A stretch of 64,000 nt of DNA from Penicillus capitatus (Eukaryota > Chlorophyta): positions 2,232,001 through 2,296,000 of the forward strand of contig OZ287697.1 in assembly GCA_965649825.1 (NCBI GenBank), read 5' to 3'. Position 1 is the first letter of the stretch; every line of letters begins with the position of its first letter. Of this stretch, positions 59,373-64,000 are shown piece after piece. Both the position numbers and the translations under genes were made by a program. Under the pieces are notes generated by a model. The model did not search any database, had not been told where the DNA came from, and worked only from the letters and a program-made list of their open reading frames with translations.

Positions 59373-60743
59373 TCAGGGCTGTGCTGCTCCTTTCTGCAAA
59401 TCCTTAGCATCTTTATTCGGTTCCTCGGGGGAGGACGGAGGTCCAATCAGGGACAGGATGGTCGGTAGGAGGAGCAGGCCCGTAAACATGCCGGCGATAG
59501 TGGAAATGGAATACTGAACGAACAAACGATTGCTAATGGCTGGATAATCCGAAAGAGCAGAGGGCAGCATTCCGAGAAAAGTTGTCACGCCGCCATTGAA
59601 TACTGCAACGCCCATAGTCTGGAGCGCGTGTGTAGAACGTGTGAGACGATCCCCTTCGGCCAACATGAAATCTCGAGCAATGTGCGCACAGAACTCCACG
59701 GACAACCCAACCGTCACAATGAAAGCAACGTAGGCAGAGTAATCCAGATCGATAACAGTCCAACTGGTCATTCCAACCGTCAGCAGAACAGAGAGCAGCA
59801 CGCAGACAGACACGATGAGCGCGGCAAAGATGTTGACGATGAGGGGCAGCATGATGACCGTCGCGACAGCCATGGAGATGCCTATCGCCTCTACCGTCTT
59901 CAACGCCAGGTCTTCGTACTGCTCGCCGATGGCATACACCACGTAGTCGAACGGATAGACCTCGATCGACTGTCGATCGAGGATGTCGCGTCCCTCCTGG
60001 AGGTGGTCCAGTTGACTGGGCACGCTCGTGAGGCCTCTGGCATAGACGTACGACCGCGTGCCCTTTGGCGTGCCGAAGGTGTTTCTCTCCGTCGTCGTCT
60101 CCTCGTCCAGGTTGATGAAGACTCTGGATGCACGTCCCGTCGCCGTGTTGTTCGGGAAATCCACCCAGTAGCTCTCGATCTTGCTGTCAAAGCCTTCGGG
60201 GTTCTCGTAGAAGTTGCGCTGTGTCAGCATTGGTCGATGAGGGCAGTAGCATTCCACCGAGTCCTTTTTGTACTGGCACCGTTCTCTCATTCCGACTGCC
60301 GCCTGCGGACAATGCGTCTCGCACCTCTGCTCACACTCTTCGGCTGACGCGACGCCGGCGCAGATGTTCTTCGACGGATGCGCAAAATCGGCAGAGGAGA
60401 AGCCATCGTAGTACCAGTGCACTTCGTCCATGCAGATCTCGTTCGAGCAGAACTTCGCTTCGACATACTGCGTGTAGAAATCCATCCACGACTGCGACAT
60501 CAGCCGCTCCTCTGTTCGGTATCCTCCATCAACGTATTCGTACTCCGACTGCCTGGCCGCTTCAAACTCTTGAGGGTCTGTGTCGTCGACGGAGTCTCGG
60601 AACACGATGTTGATCTGCGACGTGTCGAAGTAGTCTTCCGAGGTTGTGAGGTAATCTTAAGTGTAACTCTTCGGGGACACAGACTCGCTCAAATCGAGCC
60701 CCTGTTCGAATGAAATCGTGTAGTAGATGCCAAACGGAGTCTG
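59373..60743 (-). CDS. NPC1/Patched-like RND transporter, C-terminal half, with in-frame stop
   Basis: Resembles the second half of NPC1/Patched-family sterol transporters. The 410-codon frame 59373-60605 has a Cys-rich luminal domain (SNEICMDEVHWYY, CEQRCETHCPQ), VYPFDYVVYAIGEQYEDLAL, then spans ISMAVATVIMLPLIVNIFAA, VSVCVLLSVLLTVGMTSW and YVAFIVTVGLSVEFCAHIAR, the NPC1-type GxSVEFxxHI motif. Upstream the same frame continues as SEDYFDTSQINIVFRDS and, beyond a TAA at 60657-60659, as YYTISFEQGLDLSESVSP. I found no splice pair that removes the TAA in frame. The first half of the protein is not seen upstream. So it is a truncated or degrading gene, or an assembly error. Confidence 0.7.
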
Positions 60744-61821
60744 CTAGTGTAGCGAACATGTTCTCTAAAATTCAGATTATGAGACGACAACGTCGAGAAT
60801 GTTTGACAACTCGTCAGAACAATTCAGCGCGCCGAACAGCAAAATGCGCACCTTGAACAACAACCACTAGACGGATGCTCTATGCAGCGAGAGGTAAATT
60901 TGTTATCTATCTGGGAATCCTTGGGAATAGTCAGACAAAACGCAACAATCGACCATAGCACTTCTTACACCGCATGCATCCTGAAAGTAGCGGGTTCGCT
61001 CAGAAAAAGGAGAGAAATGACTCACCGCATCCTTTGCGGCAGAGCTTCATACAATGCGCTGCAGACGGATGACTGGCATGCTCCGAAGGAATCTCTCCGG
61101 TCCACTGCCCGATACCATGCCTTTGATCTGCAACGCAGAACGGCATTCGGAGATTGGCCATTTCCGACTGTGTTTGGCAATACGAAGATTGGTCGGCGGT
61201 GCATCTGCCACGAAACGGCTCTCAGTGACACGTATCGGCAAGAAGAAGCATCTTACGAAGATAGCGGCGAAACCTGGTGCCTGTCTTGTCTGTCGTCGGT
61301 TCTATGTCCCCAACAGACAATGGAATCTCGATGAGAGACGAAATATGTCGCTTACTTTCATCGATCTCATAGGAGCTTGCCTGTTCAGAACATTAAGGAA
61401 TGCGTCGTGTCATAAGGGTGAGCGAGTGTCAGAAGACAGCGACTGCGTTAATCGCTCAGGTAACGAAAACCGCTCGTCATCTACCCGCCTGTGATTGTTA
61501 CTGTCACTGGAACGGGGCGACAACTGTCAGAATTCGCCACACCAGATGCGTCACGACTGCCATGATGTCTCTTTTGAGCACACTCCGCACTGAAACTTAA
61601 AGACAGAAACGTCGGAGGTCATTGCGCCTCGAATTGCTTTACGTGGACAACCTCTTACCGTGCGTCATTTGGCCTTTAGTCACATCACCAGTCAGCGTTC
61701 CCGTCTGCCATACTCAATCGGCTTCTTTAGTGAATGCGGGACAGTTTTTAGCTAGACATGCACTCCCAAGATGAAAGACCACAAAGACAATGCTTCTCAG
61801 TGTCCACCGTCTTCTACAATG
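60744..61821. other. Unresolved 1.1-kb region
   Basis: Many short frames on both strands but none with a family signature. It could hold the 5' part of the RND gene in degraded form; I see no match to the NPC1 N-terminal or sterol-sensing regions. Confidence 0.4.
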
Positions 61822-62108
61822 TCACATCCGTCCCGTCCAGAGTCTAGGATTCGTCGGCGTCGTCAGTTTTCCATCATTAAAAATGCATGCCATCTTTGCA
61901 ACCAGCGTTTCTTCAATTTCGCCTTCAGGTTTGCAGTCGACGACCGTTTCCCACACCCCAGCAGACACTTCTTTCTGTAGGCCGCGCTCGGAATCTCTCT
62001 CGGCGCGACCGGTCTCGCCGCCAAGACCTTCGACAGCACAGCTCGACGCTGCGGCGCGCGAGACCACAGGTGTCGCAGCGTCGAGTCGAAGACGCAAGGA
62101 AGCGCCAT
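61822..62108 (-). CDS. 83-aa protein with mitochondrial-type presequence
   Basis: Two exons, 62108-62010 (33 codons) and 61974-61822, joined in phase 0 across a 35-nt GT-AG intron (61975-62009). The first exon is Arg-rich and almost free of acids (LRHLWSRAPQRRAVLSKVLA), typical of mitochondrial import. The second reads KEVSAGVWETVVDCKPEGEI, then ETLVAKMACIFNDGKL and ends PRLWTGRM. No family recognised; its size and leader would suit a small inner-membrane or respiratory-complex subunit. Its ATG overlaps the candidate ATG of the Sac1-like gene on the other strand in a shared CATG. Confidence 0.5.
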
Positions 62109-63758
62109 GACTGAGACCGCAATAACGAACCCCTTCGTTGGCGTCGCCCTCAGGAGAACGGGCGACGTCGTCGACCTTCAGCCTTTCCATTCGACAGGGG
62201 AATACGTCGAGACGCTGGAGATCGACCTCCGAACCGGCACGGCCGAAGCTTCGACGCAGCCGCGTTTCCTTCGTAGCTGCATCGTGTTCCCTGGACTTCT
62301 GGGAATGCTGCGCCTTGCCAAAGCAACGGTCCTCGTCACTATCAAGGAAGCAAAACAAGTACACTCGCCTGCTCACGCAGACCGGACAGCGACAGCCTTG
62401 GTTCTGCAGGTCGCAACGGTGCATGGTTCTCCAGTTTACCGAGTGGTTCAGACAGAACTGCATCTTCCCAGGGGACGTTTATCATCACAAGATGCCAAGT
62501 GCGTGCATAGATGTATGGACGCGTGATTTGTGCGAGCCCCTGTGCGTAGCCACATCGAATTGGCGAGATCGGCAGTGGATCCCAAACAAGCCGGAAGAGG
62601 ACTGTACTTCAGCGGCGGAATCCGACTGACGCTGACCACTGAGCGACAGGCGGCCGTCAGCAATGAAAGAGGAGAAGGGTCGTGGGAACTGGAAGACACC
62701 CGCTTCTCCTGGAATCGCCATCTGATGGAACCCGTCACACGTAATGCACATCCTTTTCCGAGAGAATGTCCAGATGTCGGCGATGTAGAGCTGAGAGCAC
62801 ATGGATTTGTGTTACCTGTCATTCAAGGCTTCGTACAGGAGCTGACAGATTCGGAATTTTCGCAGCGAGTGACCGGGAAGTTGACCCTTGTGGCACGTCG
62901 TTCAGTGAGACGCCTGGGCACACGCAGCTGGAGAAGGGGCGCCGATCTCCAAGTGATTCTTCGCGTCTACGCTTACGAACCTGTATATGTCGATGTCAGG
63001 GATCTGTGGCGAATTTTGTCGAGACAGAACAGCTTCTGTGTCTGTCGAATGGACATATGTGTTCGTTCGTTCAGCTACGAGGACCAATCCCCGTGTTTTG
63101 GGCAATCATTCCGAACGTCAAGTACAAACCATCCACGCGTCTTGGGAGAGAGATTGACTACACACATGCCTTCGTTGTTCACGTCAATGACCTTCTCCGT
63201 ACGTACACAGTAAGCAAGACCTGTGTCGTGGGGGGATGGGATACAGAGATGTTGTTGGATAGGAATGCGTTGCGGTGAATTTGGCACACGCCACCGGATC
63301 TGAGGGTTCCTTGACAAGTACATCCGACAATGCCACTCGGCGTTTCGCAAGGACGAAAGACGGCTTCTGTCTCATCAATTTTGATTTCCATAAAGAATGT
63401 GGAACGACTCGATATCATCGTATCTCCATCCTATTCGACAGAATCCGAGCAGATCTGGATCGCTTTGGCGAGTTCGTTATCGTATCTCTATCCTCGTCTG
63501 ATTTCGTGTGCGAACACAAGTGCATGACAGGAGGAGGGTCGAGCAACATCTGTTCAAGACGGCATCGTTCGCACCAATTGTGTCGATTGCCTTGATCGCA
63601 CCAACGTCGTGCATACCGTGTTTGGCCGTTATGCCTTGGAGTCTTTTCTCAAGAAAGAGCATCTACTTGGGGTCCAAGCGTCTCTGCCAGCATCTTTCCC
63701 TCATGTCAGATACAACGCCATCTCCTGTCATCTCGTCCAAAGCTTTGTGTTTGTGCAG
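62107..63758 (+). CDS. Sac1-type phosphoinositide phosphatase, 3' part missing
   Basis: Lipid phosphatase acting on PI4P and related lipids on ER/Golgi. The first exons hold FVGVALRRTGDVVDLQPFHS, SCIVFPGLLGMLRLAKATVL and a domain with AGRGLYFSGGIRLTLTTERQ. The catalytic SAC domain shows VANFVETEQLL, MCSFVQLRGPIPVFWA, KYKPSTRLG and the CX5R motif in VRTNCVDCLDRTNVVHTVFG. About seven introns. After RYALESFLKKEHLLG the frame meets a GT donor at 63673 and, 86 nt on, an acceptor leading straight into the XPF-like repeat; the normal SAC ending and membrane anchor are absent. The frame is open upstream of 62107, so the true start may be earlier. Confidence 0.82.
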
Positions 63759-63763
63759 GTCGC

Positions 63764-64000
63764 CCTAGGCGTGATTCCGCTCTGCCTGCTGCGGACCCTG
63801 ACAGGTCGTTTTGCAACCTGTCTGAACAGAGGGGCTTCGACCGAAGACCTGGAGGAAGACGTCTTCAAGAAGCTAGAAGACAACAGGGAATCCGTTGCCA
63901 TTCCCTTGGACAACGGAGGAGAGCCTCATCTGCCCATGGTAAACAAACAAAATCTTCAAACTTTGGTTTCGAAAGGAGATTGTGCATGACAGGAGAGAGG
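63764..64000 (+). repeat. 237-bp repeat, copy 2 (runs off window end)
   Basis: Second copy of the exon and intron at 57833. Of six differences three are silent and three change residues (A to T, D to G, D to N). The reading frame is kept, and it would splice in phase 0 after the Sac1-like exon ending at 63672. The copy continues past the window, so its full length is unknown. Confidence 0.95.

Noticed and set aside
59628-60347. 239-codon plus-strand ORF
   Set aside because: Antisense to the RND gene, rich in Arg/His/Gln and lacking membrane spans.
60657-60659. Reassigned TAA codon as a genetic-code variant
   Set aside because: Many genes here end in TAA at the expected family end (TyrRS, PDH E1 alpha, V-ATPase c), so the stop is read as a stop.
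61822-62463. 213-codon minus-strand ORF
   Set aside because: Most of it is antisense to the first Sac1-like exons; only its last 50 codons are kept, as exon 2 of the 83-aa gene.

Overview
This window is a gene-dense stretch of nuclear DNA from a eukaryotic protist, most likely a plastid-bearing alga or a close relative. Most genes are interrupted by many very short GT-AG introns, about 33 to 90 nt where I could join exons by frame and homology. Genes lie on both strands with only tens of bases between divergent starts. The plastid hints are a nuclear PDH E1-alpha of the plastid type, a FAE1-type 3-ketoacyl-CoA synthase and a plant-like Deg/HtrA protease. GTPBP1, HEATR6, NDUFA9, copine and RING-CH genes fit a broad eukaryotic background. 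I cannot name the lineage. I saw no tRNA, rRNA, CRISPR array or transposon.

Layout. 1-13 kb: leucyl-tRNA synthetase (5' part), a RING-CH membrane E3, VPS33, a PAXBP1/GCFC splicing factor, a GH20 hexosaminidase and an acylaminoacyl-peptidase-like S9 enzyme. 13-25 kb: GTPBP1-like GTPase, glutathione synthetase, 3-ketoacyl-CoA synthase, HEATR6-like protein and a SAP-like/Deg protease. 25-36.7 kb: RING1-like PRC1 E3, REXO4-like exonuclease, two tandem secreted trypsin homologues that have lost their catalytic residues, NAP1, complex I NDUFA9, mitochondrial intermediate peptidase and tyrosyl-tRNA synthetase. 36.8-48.6 kb: a 1099-aa intronless LacZ-type beta-galactosidase, a villin-headpiece mini-protein, a small membrane protein, an EF-hand protein, V-ATPase subunit c, a class I HDAC and a DUF2828 vWA protein. 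49-57 kb: AMP deaminase, a short copine, PDH E1-alpha and an unrecognised multipass membrane protein. 57-64 kb is less orderly: an XPF-type nuclease fragment, an NPC1/Patched-like C-terminal half with an in-frame stop just upstream, an 83-aa mitochondrial-type protein, and a Sac1-type phosphatase that runs into a second copy of the XPF exon.

The genes are mostly housekeeping and do not form one pathway. The parts most worth a second look are the tandem pseudoprotease pair at 28.0-30.2 kb, the 237-bp near-identical repeat at 57.8 and 63.8 kb with its disrupted neighbours, the in-frame TAA in the RND gene, the SAP-like plus Deg fusion, and the tiny introns and bidirectional spacers. Exon borders were joined by eye from frame, splice dinucleotides and remembered family sequences, so individual borders may be off.
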